From Candidatus Methanophagales archaeon (lineage in GTDB: Archaea > Halobacteriota > Syntropharchaeia > Alkanophagales > Methanospirareceae): a stretch of 40,133 nt of DNA. The stretch is from contig JAFNKG010000014.1 in NCBI GenBank assembly GCA_017883965.1, forward strand, positions 1 to 40,133. Reading direction: 5' to 3'. Positions 25,188 to 34,207 of the stretch are shown in pieces. Position 1 is the stretch's first letter. Each line of letters begins with the position of its first letter. Under the pieces are notes generated by a model. The model ran no database searches. It saw nothing but the letters and a program-made list of their open reading frames with translations, and was not told the origin of the DNA. The translations under genes were made by a program, and so were the position numbers.

Positions 25188-26386
25188 TCTTCAACCTCCG
25201 GATACACAAATATCGCATTTCCGTATGATATACCACCCATGAATTCCGTTAGATACTCCTTGTAAACTGCTTCTGGATCCAAGTTTAGCTCTGGATGAAT
25301 CAACTCAGCCCAATATGTGAGTCCAACGACACTATCCAACCCATAGAGTGGTTCATTACAGAATGCGTAAACTCTGTCGTCCTTCACTGCAAATATGCTT
25401 TCCGCACTTGGTCGGCCCTTAATTTCGTCTATCAGTCCTTCAGGCTCGTCAATGCTGCTCCAGCCCCAGTCATCCGTGTATACTCCTTTGATTATCACAT
25501 CTGGATTCTGCTTCAAGACCCATTCCCACTCCACATACGGATACTTCTCACTCTGGTCACCAGCGACATTTTTTCCACCTGCCATGGTGCATGTGGAGTC
25601 ATCGGCTGACCCGGGTCCCTTGGTCGCAATGTCTCCCAATCCCTTCACCGTTCCTTCTATGAATACCCATGGCGTCAGTTCGTAAGAATGGAACCAAGCA
25701 AGCCTTCTCAACCTATCCAGCTCTAAATGTTCTACCGTCTCCCCAAGGTATGTTGCCCTAAGATATGACAGAACCGCATTAGCAAGCTCCTCTCTTGATA
25801 CCGGTTCAAGACCTTCAACAGAATTTGTGACTGCTGCCTCCTTCGCCTGATACCAATTGTTATAGCTCTCTGCGGCATCTGTTGCATTAAGGACCATCCC
25901 AAGTTTTGTTACTTCTTCATGCAATGTCTCGTGCTTATAAAAGTCAAATACCACCACCGTGATATTTTCAAAATCTTTTAATTTCTCAACAGGCTCTAAT
26001 TTAAACGTATAAGTAATTACGAGTGTAGGGTCTGTTTTCTCTGTGGTCTCGTTCGTTGCAAGATTTGCAATCTCCCCATAATCAAACTCCTTCCATGTGC
26101 CAACAAATCCTGTACCCTTCAATTCCGGGAAGTAATAACTCTTCTTTGTTTTTATGCTCTCAGTCACACCAACGATATTGCCGACTTCTCCAAGCACTTT
26201 GACAGCTTCCGCAGCATCACTGTTCAAGACGATTATTTTTTTTGGTTCCATTTCAATCGTTACTTCTCTATCAGCGGAATCTGTAATAGATATAGGATAA
26301 GCACTTACACTTGCAGGCATCACCATCAGCAGTGTGCATAATGCAAGAAGCGCCGTTACCAATATACAGGATATTATCTGTTTCAT
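25184..26386 (-). CDS. Metal-chelate ABC transporter substrate-binding protein with internal helical module
   Basis: A secreted 400-residue binding protein. The signal peptide MKQIISCILVTALLALCTLLMVMPASVSA is followed directly by YPISITDSADREVTIEMEPKKIIVLNSDAAEAVKVLG, the start of the BtuF/FepB-like lobe. Unlike its two paralogues, the REELANAVLSYLRATYLGE helical module is not N-terminal but inserted between the lobes (about 195-240). The C-terminus DPEAVYKEYLTEFMGG...AIFVYPEVEE matches the other two. Both ends overlap neighbouring genes by 4 bp (ATGA), so translation is coupled to the surface protein upstream and the second binding protein downstream. Confidence 0.9.
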   Translation of the reverse strand: MKQIISCILVTALLALCTLLMVMPASVSAYPISITDSADREVTIEMEPKKIIVLNSDAAEAVKVLGEVGNIVGVTESIKTKKSYYFPELKGTGFVGTWKEFDYGEIANLATNETTEKTDPTLVITYTFKLEPVEKLKDFENITVVVFDFYKHETLHEEVTKLGMVLNATDAAESYNNWYQAKEAAVTNSVEGLEPVSREELANAVLSYLRATYLGETVEHLELDRLRRLAWFHSYELTPWVFIEGTVKGLGDIATKGPGSADDSTCTMAGGKNVAGDQSEKYPYVEWEWVLKQNPDVIIKGVYTDDWGWSSIDEPEGLIDEIKGRPSAESIFAVKDDRVYAFCNEPLYGLDSVVGLTYWAELIHPELNLDPEAVYKEYLTEFMGGISYGNAIFVYPEVEE

Positions 26387-27753
26387 TTCACATCACCTCC
26401 TTTCCTTCTCTTTCCAAACACATACCCAATTATCAGCGCTACCGATACGAAAAAAACCACGAGTATCAAAGAAAGTGCTGGCAGGGTAACTTCAAAGCCC
26501 GGCACCTCAGACGTTGATGCTGGCGTTGGACTCGGCGTTGGTACCGCTGTTAAAATTACCACCGTCGTTTCATCCGTATGTCCATCTTCATCATCTACCT
26601 TTACCGTGTGCATTCCTCCTATTGCACCTGTTGTGTCAAACATTGCGTTGAACGTACCTTTTTCTACTTTAACGGTCTGAGGTGTAAGCTCCGTCGGTCC
26701 CTTAACCGAGATAACGATTGGAAACCCTTCCTTTCTGTTAGTAGTTCCGGTTACAACCAGCGGTTCTCCAACTCCTACACTTGCAATTGTATCGAGCCTC
26801 ACGTACGCCGTTTCCACTTTCTCCTCACCTGTTACTGCGAACTTAGAAAATCCAGGCGTCTCTGCTTCGAAATAAACAAAGTTATCATCCTCACCGACCT
26901 TTGTAGTTGGAAGCGCCATCCATCCTTCGTTTTCAACGTATCTGTTCAGCTTGACCGTTGCCTCGTCAATATTGTTATCCACAAGCCACGATTTCATTAC
27001 TTTGAACTCAACACTGCCTTCTATTTTCGCACCGCCGGCATTTTCCTCCGTTATGTCAAGATAAGTGTATGCTACGCCCGAAGGCTCAGGTATGTCCGGA
27101 GTTTTCTCTATTCTCTCGACCTCCACCTTCACATCGTTCACATTTTTATCCGCTTTCAGCGCAATCATTGAAACGTCCATGTCTTCGAAAACCATCGCAC
27201 TTTCTTTTTCCGCTTCCATCACCGGAACGACCCTGCTCGCTTTCGTTACTGTGGGAACTGCTGGCGTTGGCGTTGGTGTTGGGGTAACGTCTTCTTCTTG
27301 TGTGCCCGCACCTCCACCACCGACTATGACAGTAGTATCTGCTATGTTCCCTTCTTTCTCGCTTAGCATGTCTATCCATTTCCCTGTGAAAGTGTCTTCA
27401 CCAGAAGGAGGCGCCATCACTTTATATTTTATCTCCTTTTCGTTTATCACCGCAAAAGCAATCATCTGCCCTGAGACACTGTAATTGTCCGCCGGATGCG
27501 TTGTGCTCACAAATCTAAACCCACTCGGGATCGTCTCAACAATACCACCGACTAAAGGAAGTTCACCGTTAATCCTTAACGTCACGTCAAACTCCTCACC
27601 CGGAGCGGGACCAGATGGAGCATACCTCGTCACGCTCTCTACTTCCGCTCCCTGCACCGCCGTAACCGTCCACGCAAGTAAAGCAGCAGTCGCTAACAGC
27701 ACGAACAAAGACAATGGCTTCAATCCTTTCCATTTTTCTCTTTTTTCCCTCAT
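26383..27753 (-). CDS. PGF-CTERM surface protein with PGF-pre-PGF domain
   Basis: A 456-residue exported protein heading the cobN operon. After a signal segment (about 12-36) comes a beta domain with VGGIVETIPSGFRFVSTTHPAD, shared with the protein at 34200. A TPTPTPAV linker follows. The PGF-pre-PGF domain (about 165-315) has YLDITEENAGG, FKVMKSWLVDNNID and FEAETPGFSKFAVTGE. A further domain (VRLDTIASVGVGEPLVVTGT) is shared with the large protein at 27916. Last come a TPSPTP linker and VPGFE plus a hydrophobic span and RRKGG, the archaeosortase tail. It is expected to be anchored at the S-layer. GGAAGGTGATT precedes the ATG. It probably holds or gates the binding proteins; this is inference. 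Confidence 0.85.
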   Translation of the reverse strand: MREKREKWKGLKPLSLFVLLATAALLAWTVTAVQGAEVESVTRYAPSGPAPGEEFDVTLRINGELPLVGGIVETIPSGFRFVSTTHPADNYSVSGQMIAFAVINEKEIKYKVMAPPSGEDTFTGKWIDMLSEKEGNIADTTVIVGGGGAGTQEEDVTPTPTPTPAVPTVTKASRVVPVMEAEKESAMVFEDMDVSMIALKADKNVNDVKVEVERIEKTPDIPEPSGVAYTYLDITEENAGGAKIEGSVEFKVMKSWLVDNNIDEATVKLNRYVENEGWMALPTTKVGEDDNFVYFEAETPGFSKFAVTGEEKVETAYVRLDTIASVGVGEPLVVTGTTNRKEGFPIVISVKGPTELTPQTVKVEKGTFNAMFDTTGAIGGMHTVKVDDEDGHTDETTVVILTAVPTPSPTPASTSEVPGFEVTLPALSLILVVFFVSVALIIGYVFGKRRKGGDVK

Positions 27754-27777
27754 CTCTTTTTAATCACCTTCCTTTTA

Positions 27778-27883
27778 TTCTTACAAAATCTATTTTTTTA
27801 TGCTTTTTGTTCTTCTAATATATAAATATGTATGATTTTAATAAAACCGAAAATCATTTAATATGACTATGTATATCAAATTA
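27778..27883 (+). promoter_or_regulatory. Divergent promoter block B, near-identical to block A
   Basis: This intergenic block drives both the plus-strand S-layer-like gene and, from its left part (GCATAAAAAAATAG on the minus strand), the cobN operon. On the plus strand CCGAAAATCATTTAATAT resembles BRE plus TATA at 27849-27864, predicting a start near 27886. The inverted repeat TGATTTT-N10-AAAATCA overlaps it and is a good operator candidate. About 105 bp are shared with 12611-12715 upstream of chlID. Confidence 0.75.
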
Positions 27884-27915
27884 TCCAAATAATAAACAAA
27901 AAGGGGTGATGAAAA

Positions 27916-30237
27916 ATGAAAGGTGTTAAGAAAGGAATATTGGAACTGGAAAAAGTAACGGTTGGAATGTTAGTGGTAGCAGTGGTGATGACTTTTGCAT
28001 TCGTGACGTTGATGCCATCTGCATCGGCAAAAGTAGTCCCGGCAACGCAGACTATAACAAGCTATGGGCAAGACTTCGTTGTCAACTACGACAATATTAC
28101 CATCTGGCTGGACGGAACCAAGTCATCGGCAATCGTTGGTCAAGTGATACAGTTCTACAATGCCACTGGTAATGCCTCTGGGAAGGTGACGTTAACCGGG
28201 ATTAGCGAGAACAACGCCGGTGAGGTGAAGTTCTCAGACCCTAATGGAAGGATAGATATATCAGGGATAAAGACGGGTGATTATAATGTCACGGGGGAAC
28301 CCGATGCCATAGGATGTAATGCAACGGTGATCAGTGTCGGTGAGGGAACTACGGAGTTAAAGCTGAAGAAGGGAACTAAAACAATAAGCAGTATCCCACA
28401 AGGAACTCGAATCACGGTAAAGTTTACTACTTCCTTAGACCCGAACGATGGGGTAACCTTGAAAGTGACTTACCCCAACGGTGATACGATGAAAGTAAAT
28501 CCTGCTGATGCCAACGCAGTCTTCGATAAAGTCAACGTTTTCCATGTCACCGACTTGGAAATAAATACCGCCGCAGGATGGGAACTTGGAATTTATAAAT
28601 TCAAAGTTTCCACTGAGGAGGAGTATGCACGTGGGCTGCGAAAGGACAGTGACGAGGTAAAATTAGAGATAGTGAGCCCTGAACTTAAGATAAAAGCGGA
28701 GAAGACGGAAGTGGTGGTGTCGGAGAAGGTTAAGTTGACAGTGACAGGCGTGCCTGACCACAACATTTCCATTTACGTAGAGAGGGGTGCAGAACATGCT
28801 ACGTTCCCTGGCGGTATAAATGATAACCCCGCAGGAAACAAAATTGGCAATCTTAGCGACTTGATGATAGACGCCGACGGCAAGAGTGAATATGTAGTCT
28901 ATTTTGATAAGATAGGCTCTTACACGGTGAAAGTAAGGGATTTGGATACTACTCCTCAAACTGAGTATTCCGTTGACATATCAGTTTCAAAAAAGAAGGT
29001 TACGTTCACCATGCCCGAGACATGCGCAATAGGAGCTGACCTTGTGATTAACGGAACGGCAAACACCGGAGATACCGTGGATATTGCCATCGAAAACCGA
29101 ATTGTGAAGGATGATGCGGCGATTGATAAGGGTAAGTTTGAGGTGAAGCTACTAACTCCTGCTACCTCAGGAACAGGCACCGAAGGCGCCATAAAGATAA
29201 AGGCATTCATAGATGGTGACTTTACCGATGGGGACGATGTTTCAGGTGTCCAGGATGACGGCTCAGCAATGGTATTGATGATAGTAGGTGATTTGACTGC
29301 GGAATCATCCTCTACATTAGTTTCACCGGGCGATTCATTTACGCTCAGCGGCACCGCAGCCGGCTCAAAAGTGGTGGACGTCCTCACTGTTGCCCCGAAA
29401 GGCGGCGGTGGAAACGGCATGAATCCAACGAATTCTGAAGATAACGGTCTGCCTCATGGAATTGTTTATGAAGCGGCATCTGTAAGCGGCGACTTTACGT
29501 GGTCCGTTGACATTGACGTTAACGAAGACGCTGACACCGGAACATATCTCGTGTTCGTGCTGAGTCCCGGGAGGAACAAGATATACGATGGGATTAGGAC
29601 TGGCGAGTTGCTGGACGGCATAGGAGCGAAGTATTTCGGAGGTGACCTCTTCAGGCTTGCAGGAAAGACACAGGAACAAATAAATGCCACACTCTGGGAC
29701 GGAACCATTGGCACTGCGGGCAGCGACGACTTCATGAAGAAATTTACAATAAAGATCGGGACGGCAGAAGTGAAACTATATTCAATTGCGGATGTAGTTA
29801 TTGGCGATGACCTGGTGGTTACCGGAACCTCAAACAGAGACGGACATTCCATCATTGTCAAGGTGAAAGGACCGGTAAACCTCGGAACGAAATTCGCAAC
29901 GGTTGAAAATGGTAAATTCAAAGCCACTTTCAGCACTTCCGAAGCTTTAACCGGTGAATATACCATAGAAGCAGATGACGGCGAAGGACACGGGGATGCA
30001 ACAACCGTAAACGTCATCACGCCAGTTCGAACAGAGGCATCGCCCACACCCACGCCAACAGCAACTCCAATGCCGACAACATCTCAGGAGATGCCAGCAA
30101 CACAAGCAGCAGCACAACTGGAGAACTCGTCAACGTCTACTTCGTCAGAGCTGCCGGGGTTCGAGGCGGTATTTGCGATAACAGCGTTCGCGGTGGTGTA
30201 TCTGCTCGTATTAGTGTCAAGAAAGAAACGGAATTAG
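27916..30237 (+). CDS. Large S-layer-like surface protein with PGF-CTERM tail
   Basis: A 773-residue exported protein. A long basic N-terminus and hydrophobic segment (VTVGMLVVAVVMTFAFVTLMPSASA, cleavage near residue 38) is followed by Thr/Asn/Asp-rich beta domains. These include ITIWLDGTKSSAIVGQVIQFYN, a region around KIKAEKTEVVVSEKVKLTVTG, and repeated units beginning with phrases such as DLVINGTANTGDTVDIAI and DLVVTGTSNRDGHSIIVKVKG. The final unit is homologous to the C-terminal domain of the divergent protein at 26383. A Thr/Pro linker (TPTPTATPMP) precedes LPGFEAVFAITAFAVVYLLV and RKKRN, the archaeosortase signal. Several N-x-S/T sites suggest glycosylation. AGGGGTGAT is the ribosome site. 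Likely cell-envelope component co-regulated with the chelatase operons. Confidence 0.88.
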   Translation: MKGVKKGILELEKVTVGMLVVAVVMTFAFVTLMPSASAKVVPATQTITSYGQDFVVNYDNITIWLDGTKSSAIVGQVIQFYNATGNASGKVTLTGISENNAGEVKFSDPNGRIDISGIKTGDYNVTGEPDAIGCNATVISVGEGTTELKLKKGTKTISSIPQGTRITVKFTTSLDPNDGVTLKVTYPNGDTMKVNPADANAVFDKVNVFHVTDLEINTAAGWELGIYKFKVSTEEEYARGLRKDSDEVKLEIVSPELKIKAEKTEVVVSEKVKLTVTGVPDHNISIYVERGAEHATFPGGINDNPAGNKIGNLSDLMIDADGKSEYVVYFDKIGSYTVKVRDLDTTPQTEYSVDISVSKKKVTFTMPETCAIGADLVINGTANTGDTVDIAIENRIVKDDAAIDKGKFEVKLLTPATSGTGTEGAIKIKAFIDGDFTDGDDVSGVQDDGSAMVLMIVGDLTAESSSTLVSPGDSFTLSGTAAGSKVVDVLTVAPKGGGGNGMNPTNSEDNGLPHGIVYEAASVSGDFTWSVDIDVNEDADTGTYLVFVLSPGRNKIYDGIRTGELLDGIGAKYFGGDLFRLAGKTQEQINATLWDGTIGTAGSDDFMKKFTIKIGTAEVKLYSIADVVIGDDLVVTGTSNRDGHSIIVKVKGPVNLGTKFATVENGKFKATFSTSEALTGEYTIEADDGEGHGDATTVNVITPVRTEASPTPTPTATPMPTTSQEMPATQAAAQLENSSTSTSSELPGFEAVFAITAFAVVYLLVLVSRKKRN

Positions 30238-30371
30238 GAATGTGTATGTAGGGTGTAAAAGAAAATTTCAGCCATAGGATGGGGTTACATCCATCCTTTA
30301 TGTTTTTTTCATCAGGTCTTTCAGAGGAAAAAATGTGTCCTTTCACTTTCGTAATGCAAACATATACCGCA

Positions 30372-30380
30372 ATCTTTATA
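30372..30380 (+). promoter_or_regulatory. TATA box of second AAA ATPase gene
   Basis: TCTTTATATC lies about 30 bp before the ATG at 30407, so the transcript would begin at or within a few bases of the start codon (leaderless). This supports the internal ATG over the GTG start used in the track. Confidence 0.45.
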
Positions 30381-30406
30381 TCTACTTTGCTTACTATATT
30401 TGCATC

Positions 30407-31777
30407 ATGGATAAAGAGTTCATAATCAGTTACCTGAAAACGAGAAACTACTGGTGGCAAACCCGAGAAGTATCGGCTGCGGACAAAGGTATTGTCAGGC
30501 ACGAATACCTCGAAAAAATACGTGAGATTGAGAAGCTGGAAAGAATAGTATGCCTGTCGGGAATAAGGCGGAGCGGTAAGACAACAATACTGTACCAGTG
30601 CATTGACCATCTCTTGAAAAACGCAGATGCAGAGCCGCAAAAGATCGTCTATGCTAAAGTTGACGACCTCCTGGGGAAAATAGACTCCATCCACGATATC
30701 CTGAACATATACCACGAACTCACCGGAATAAATCCGGTCGAGGAGAATGTATACATCTTGTTGGATGAAATACACGTCCAGAAAGAATGGCAACTACAAT
30801 TAAAATACTACCTTGACGCTCATGCAAAATGCAGGTTTGTTGTATCCGGGTCATCAAAGACACTGCTCTACAAGGATGCTTCCGAGAGCCTTGCCGGAAG
30901 GATAAGGTTTATAGACGTTTTCCCACTGACGTTTAAGGAATTCCTGGAGTTCAATGGAATAACTCTGCCAAAAGAGACAATACAAGTCAGTATTGATAAT
31001 TTTAAGCAAATAGAAAGTGCATACTTCGCTGTAGTTACGCAAAAACAACGGTTGTCCTATCTCCTGAATCAATATTTCGATATAGGTGGGTATCCCGAGT
31101 GGTTCAAAATCAAAGACATGGAGCAGTGGCGCAGAGTTCTTGTTGATGACTACTTCTCACTCATTTTATTCCGCGACATCGTCAGCGTATTCAGGGTGAA
31201 GGACCCTCTACTGCTTGAGAAGCTGGTAAGAGATATCGCCGTATTTTCTACCAATAGGTTCTCATATAAGGGTTTATCTGAACGATTGGGCATGGACCGG
31301 GAAACTTTGAAGCTCTACCTGTATTATCTGCGGAGTTCCATGCTCATATCAATAGCCGATGTCTATACCTATGCAAAAAAGGCAGTTGAGAAACGAGAAA
31401 AAAAGCTCTACTTCTGCGAAGAGGGTCTGAGAAGGGCTCTCACTCTCGATAGAGACGACGGTAAATCCGCGAAAAATGTCGTGGCATGGCATCTCATTAA
31501 AAGGGGCTACCGTTCAAAGGTGTTTTTCGAGCCCTATTACTGGAAAAACAAGCATGAGGTAGATTTTATCTATGACGATTCGGAACTCGTTCTTCCGGTT
31601 GAGGTGAAGTATCGCGAACACCCCGTATCAGCCGATACGAGAGGGCTCATAGAATTCATGCACACATTCAACTTGAACCAAGGGATAATCGTGACCAAGG
31701 ACATGCTTAAGAAAGAGATAATCGCTGGCAAGGAGATAATCTTCATTCCTCTCTGGCTCTTCCTGCCGCTTCTGTAG
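30407..31777 (+). CDS. AAA ATPase with DUF4143-type C-terminus
   Basis: A 456-residue cytoplasmic ATPase. Walker A is GIRRSGKTTILYQ, Walker B VYILLDEIHVQKEW and the sensor-like segment RFVVSGSSKTLLYKDASESLAGR; the following VFPLTFKEFLEF is typical of the AAA_14/DUF4143 family. A winged-helix-like part (YKGLSERLGMDRETLKLYLYYLRSSMLI) precedes a nuclease-like fold with KHEVDFIYDD...LPVEVKYRE. The track start (GTG, 24 codons upstream) is less likely than this ATG after a TATA box. Function unknown; such genes are common, patchily distributed and often near mobile or defence DNA. It stands between the two surface/binding-protein operons. Confidence 0.87.
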   Translation: MDKEFIISYLKTRNYWWQTREVSAADKGIVRHEYLEKIREIEKLERIVCLSGIRRSGKTTILYQCIDHLLKNADAEPQKIVYAKVDDLLGKIDSIHDILNIYHELTGINPVEENVYILLDEIHVQKEWQLQLKYYLDAHAKCRFVVSGSSKTLLYKDASESLAGRIRFIDVFPLTFKEFLEFNGITLPKETIQVSIDNFKQIESAYFAVVTQKQRLSYLLNQYFDIGGYPEWFKIKDMEQWRRVLVDDYFSLILFRDIVSVFRVKDPLLLEKLVRDIAVFSTNRFSYKGLSERLGMDRETLKLYLYYLRSSMLISIADVYTYAKKAVEKREKKLYFCEEGLRRALTLDRDDGKSAKNVVAWHLIKRGYRSKVFFEPYYWKNKHEVDFIYDDSELVLPVEVKYREHPVSADTRGLIEFMHTFNLNQGIIVTKDMLKKEIIAGKEIIFIPLWLFLPLL

Positions 31778-31784
31778 TCTTTTG

Positions 31785-31809
31785 ATAAAACTTTTCTTAA
31801 AAGTTTTAT
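31785..31809. terminator. Bidirectional hairpin between convergent genes
   Basis: ATAAAACTTTT and AAAAGTTTTAT form a perfect 11-bp stem with loop CTT, 7 bp after the plus-strand ATPase stop and 3 bp from the stop of the minus-strand binding protein gene. A/T tracts on both arms fit a terminator working in both directions. Same design as 3837-3863. Confidence 0.65.
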
Positions 31810-31812
31810 GGT

Positions 31813-33054
31813 TCAACTCCCTTCCATTGCCGGATACACAAACACCCCATGCTTTGTCACGTCGAAGTCTATACCACAGAATTTATCTATATATTCCTGA
31901 TGGATTGCTTGCGGGTCTAAATCCTCGAATTCTTCTGGATAAAACCACTTTGCCATGTATGCGAGACCAATCGGATATCCGGGAGCAAATGGAACACTGC
32001 TATCCTTCAAATAAACGTGCTCGTCTTCCACAGCCGTAATATTACCAAATTCGAGGAGTTCTATTATTCTTTCATACTCTTCCTCTATCCCTGATTCATC
32101 GTCGGTCTCGTAACCCCCACTGCTTGAAAGCCCGACGATAACTTCTGGATTATGGTCTAAAATCCACCCTAAATCTACTTCCGGATATGTTCCCTCAAGG
32201 TCTGCTTCTGTTGCTATGTTTATCCCTCCTGCGCGCTCACAAAGCGTGCTTATTCCACCTGATTGTTCCGTATAGGTCTTTCGCACCTTCGTTGACTCCT
32301 CGCCGCTCATGTCCAGGAAAACTTTGAGCCTCTCATCCTCTGGAATTTTCGACACTTTATCCTCTATTTCGTCAACGTATCCATCATGCCATTTGATATA
32401 TTCGGATGCGTTCTTCTCTTCGTCAAGTAAATAACCGAGCGTTCGCATTTCATCTCTAAGTGTTTCCGGCTTGTATAAGTCAAATCGAATGATGGTTATT
32501 GCGGGCAGTAACTTGTCCTCCAGCTTTTCTGGACTTTGCCATTCTGCATACGCAAATACTGCATTTGGCTCCAATACTACTACTTGCTCAACATCGGGAC
32601 CATACCACATCCCAACAGATAGTTTCTCGCTCAGCTCAGGGAAGAATGTATGCGCTTCTTTTATATTTTCAGTAACGCCGACTATCCTGTCCTTAGCACC
32701 TAAAGCACGAATCGCTTCCACTGCGTCTGGATTTAGCGCGACTATCCTCTCCTGTGGCTTGTATATCGTCACGAGTCTTCCAGCAGAATCTGTGATTTGC
32801 CGTGGGTACTGTGGATAATAACTCGCAATTTCCTTCAGTTCTCCTGATGAAAGACAATCTATTTCCTCGTCAAGATACCGCACTCTAAGATACCGCATGA
32901 GTTCATTGGCAAGCACTTCTCTCGCTACTTCTTCTATTTCTTCAACTGTGGAAGGCACACTGTTCTGTTTTTGCGCCACCGCCGGCATAACTGCCAACAG
33001 GAAACATAGCGCAAGAAACACCAGCACCAAAAGACAAGACAATATTTTATTCAC
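31813..33054 (-). CDS. Metal-chelate ABC transporter substrate-binding protein, third copy
   Basis: A secreted binding protein of 413 residues. The signal peptide MNKILSCLLVLVFLALCFLLAVMPAVAQ is followed by a helical module (EVLANELMRYLRVRYLDEE...SSGELKEIASYYPQYPR). The BtuF/FepB-like domain starts at ITDSAGRLVTIYKPQERIVALNPDAVEAIRALG. The C-terminus DPQAIHQEYIDKFCGIDFD...GVFVYPAMEG is nearly the same as in the copy at 23943. It is the last gene of a three-gene operon and overlaps the preceding surface protein by 8 bp. It has no permease next to it and may share the FecCD/FecE importer at 8510-10471. Confidence 0.9.
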   Translation of the reverse strand: MNKILSCLLVLVFLALCFLLAVMPAVAQKQNSVPSTVEEIEEVAREVLANELMRYLRVRYLDEEIDCLSSGELKEIASYYPQYPRQITDSAGRLVTIYKPQERIVALNPDAVEAIRALGAKDRIVGVTENIKEAHTFFPELSEKLSVGMWYGPDVEQVVVLEPNAVFAYAEWQSPEKLEDKLLPAITIIRFDLYKPETLRDEMRTLGYLLDEEKNASEYIKWHDGYVDEIEDKVSKIPEDERLKVFLDMSGEESTKVRKTYTEQSGGISTLCERAGGINIATEADLEGTYPEVDLGWILDHNPEVIVGLSSSGGYETDDESGIEEEYERIIELLEFGNITAVEDEHVYLKDSSVPFAPGYPIGLAYMAKWFYPEEFEDLDPQAIHQEYIDKFCGIDFDVTKHGVFVYPAMEGS

Positions 33055-34207
33055 TTTTTCTTTTTCTCTTTCCCTTTCTCTTTCTCAAAAATAGATACAC
33101 TATCCCTGGCACAAGCAGTCCAGCAAATGCGAATACTGCTCCAAACCCCGGCGGTAATTTCGATGCCGATGTTAAACTCGAAGAAGTTGCAGAAGTTTGT
33201 GATGCTGTTAGAGCTTCAAAAGAGGTTTCAGATTGCTCTTCTAATAGCGATTCCCCTCTCCCTTCCTCAGCAGAACACGGCATTCTCACGTATATCGGTT
33301 TTGATTCGTGTTTATTTATCCCATTCTTATAAACCGCCTTAAACTTGATTCCCCCTTCCTCAGCGTTATTGACTTTAAATACCGCGGTAGCCGAGTCGCC
33401 AGACTTTATACTGCCAATATATACTTTTTCTGGCTGGCATTCCGCTCCACTTGCATTTGAACCCACAGCAAGAACATAGACGCTATTAACATCGGATAGC
33501 CCTTCATTTATAACTTCTAATCTAATTTCGTGCTGCGAAACTTCCAGCGGCAATATGTTCAATGTGCCCTCAACGATAACAGGAATATAATAACGAATCC
33601 CTTTGCTGCTTTTGCCGTCCATATCCTCGATGTCCACAATGAATTTCAGCATGTATATGCCCTCCTCAAACGGCGCCTTTATCTTAAATGCTAAATCAAC
33701 TTTTTCATTCGGTCCTATTACACCAGCAGAGACATACCTGTTATAGACTTTGAAGTCATTCTCGGCAATGTAAGCTTCTTTTATGTATGCGTCCATTGTG
33801 AATCTTGTCTCGGCGTCAATATCTATCGTTCGCGTTACAGGTTCAATTTTTTCCTCTATTGTATGTTCCCTTATTGGTCCCTGACTCCCACTCGTTCTCT
33901 CTATCTCTTTTGTTGTCTCTTCCTTTATCGTATAGTTCCCCACTATCTCATCCTTTATATCTACATCCTTCTCTATCGGCTTATCTTGCATATTCTTAAG
34001 CGTTATCGTAAGCACACCTACATCACCGGGCATTAACGTCTCCGGGCTGAATTCGTAATCATACACCATTGCAGATGGTTTTGGGTCTGGAGCGACTGCA
34101 CACCTCTCTAACAGGTCGTCCACTTCATCTGCGAAAACTAAATTCGCGGAAGAAAACAAGACCAACACAGATAACAGGCAAAAAAATACCGCTTTTAACT
34201 TATTCAC
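33047..34207 (-). CDS. PGF-CTERM surface protein with CARDB/COG1361-like domains
   Basis: A 386-residue exported protein with a signal peptide (MNKLKAVFFCLLSVLVLFSSANLVFA). The segment YDYEFSPETLMPGDVGVLTITLKNMQDKPIE is the opening strand pattern of S-layer-related COG1361/CARDB beta domains. A second such domain (LEVSQHEIRLEVINEGLSDVNSVYVLAVG) follows near residue 225. A Ser/Thr-rich linker precedes LPPGFGAVFAFAGLLVPGIVYLFL and a very basic tail, a PGF-CTERM variant with PGFG in place of PGFE. Genes on both sides overlap by 8 bp, so expression is coupled with the binding protein. Probably a cell-surface scaffold; the ligand is unknown. Confidence 0.82.
   Translation of the reverse strand: MNKLKAVFFCLLSVLVLFSSANLVFADEVDDLLERCAVAPDPKPSAMVYDYEFSPETLMPGDVGVLTITLKNMQDKPIEKDVDIKDEIVGNYTIKEETTKEIERTSGSQGPIREHTIEEKIEPVTRTIDIDAETRFTMDAYIKEAYIAENDFKVYNRYVSAGVIGPNEKVDLAFKIKAPFEEGIYMLKFIVDIEDMDGKSSKGIRYYIPVIVEGTLNILPLEVSQHEIRLEVINEGLSDVNSVYVLAVGSNASGAECQPEKVYIGSIKSGDSATAVFKVNNAEEGGIKFKAVYKNGINKHESKPIYVRMPCSAEEGRGESLLEEQSETSFEALTASQTSATSSSLTSASKLPPGFGAVFAFAGLLVPGIVYLFLRKRKGKRKRKSE

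Noticed and set aside
26500-27300. Proline/threonine tandem repeats as possible minisatellite or CRISPR-like array
   Set aside because: They are short in-frame TP/SP linkers in surface proteins; no regular direct repeats with spacers occur anywhere in the window.
27065-27484. Plus-strand ORF of 139 aa with Val/Gly repeats
   Set aside because: Antisense of the surface protein; its GVGVGV run is the complement of the TPTPTP linker.
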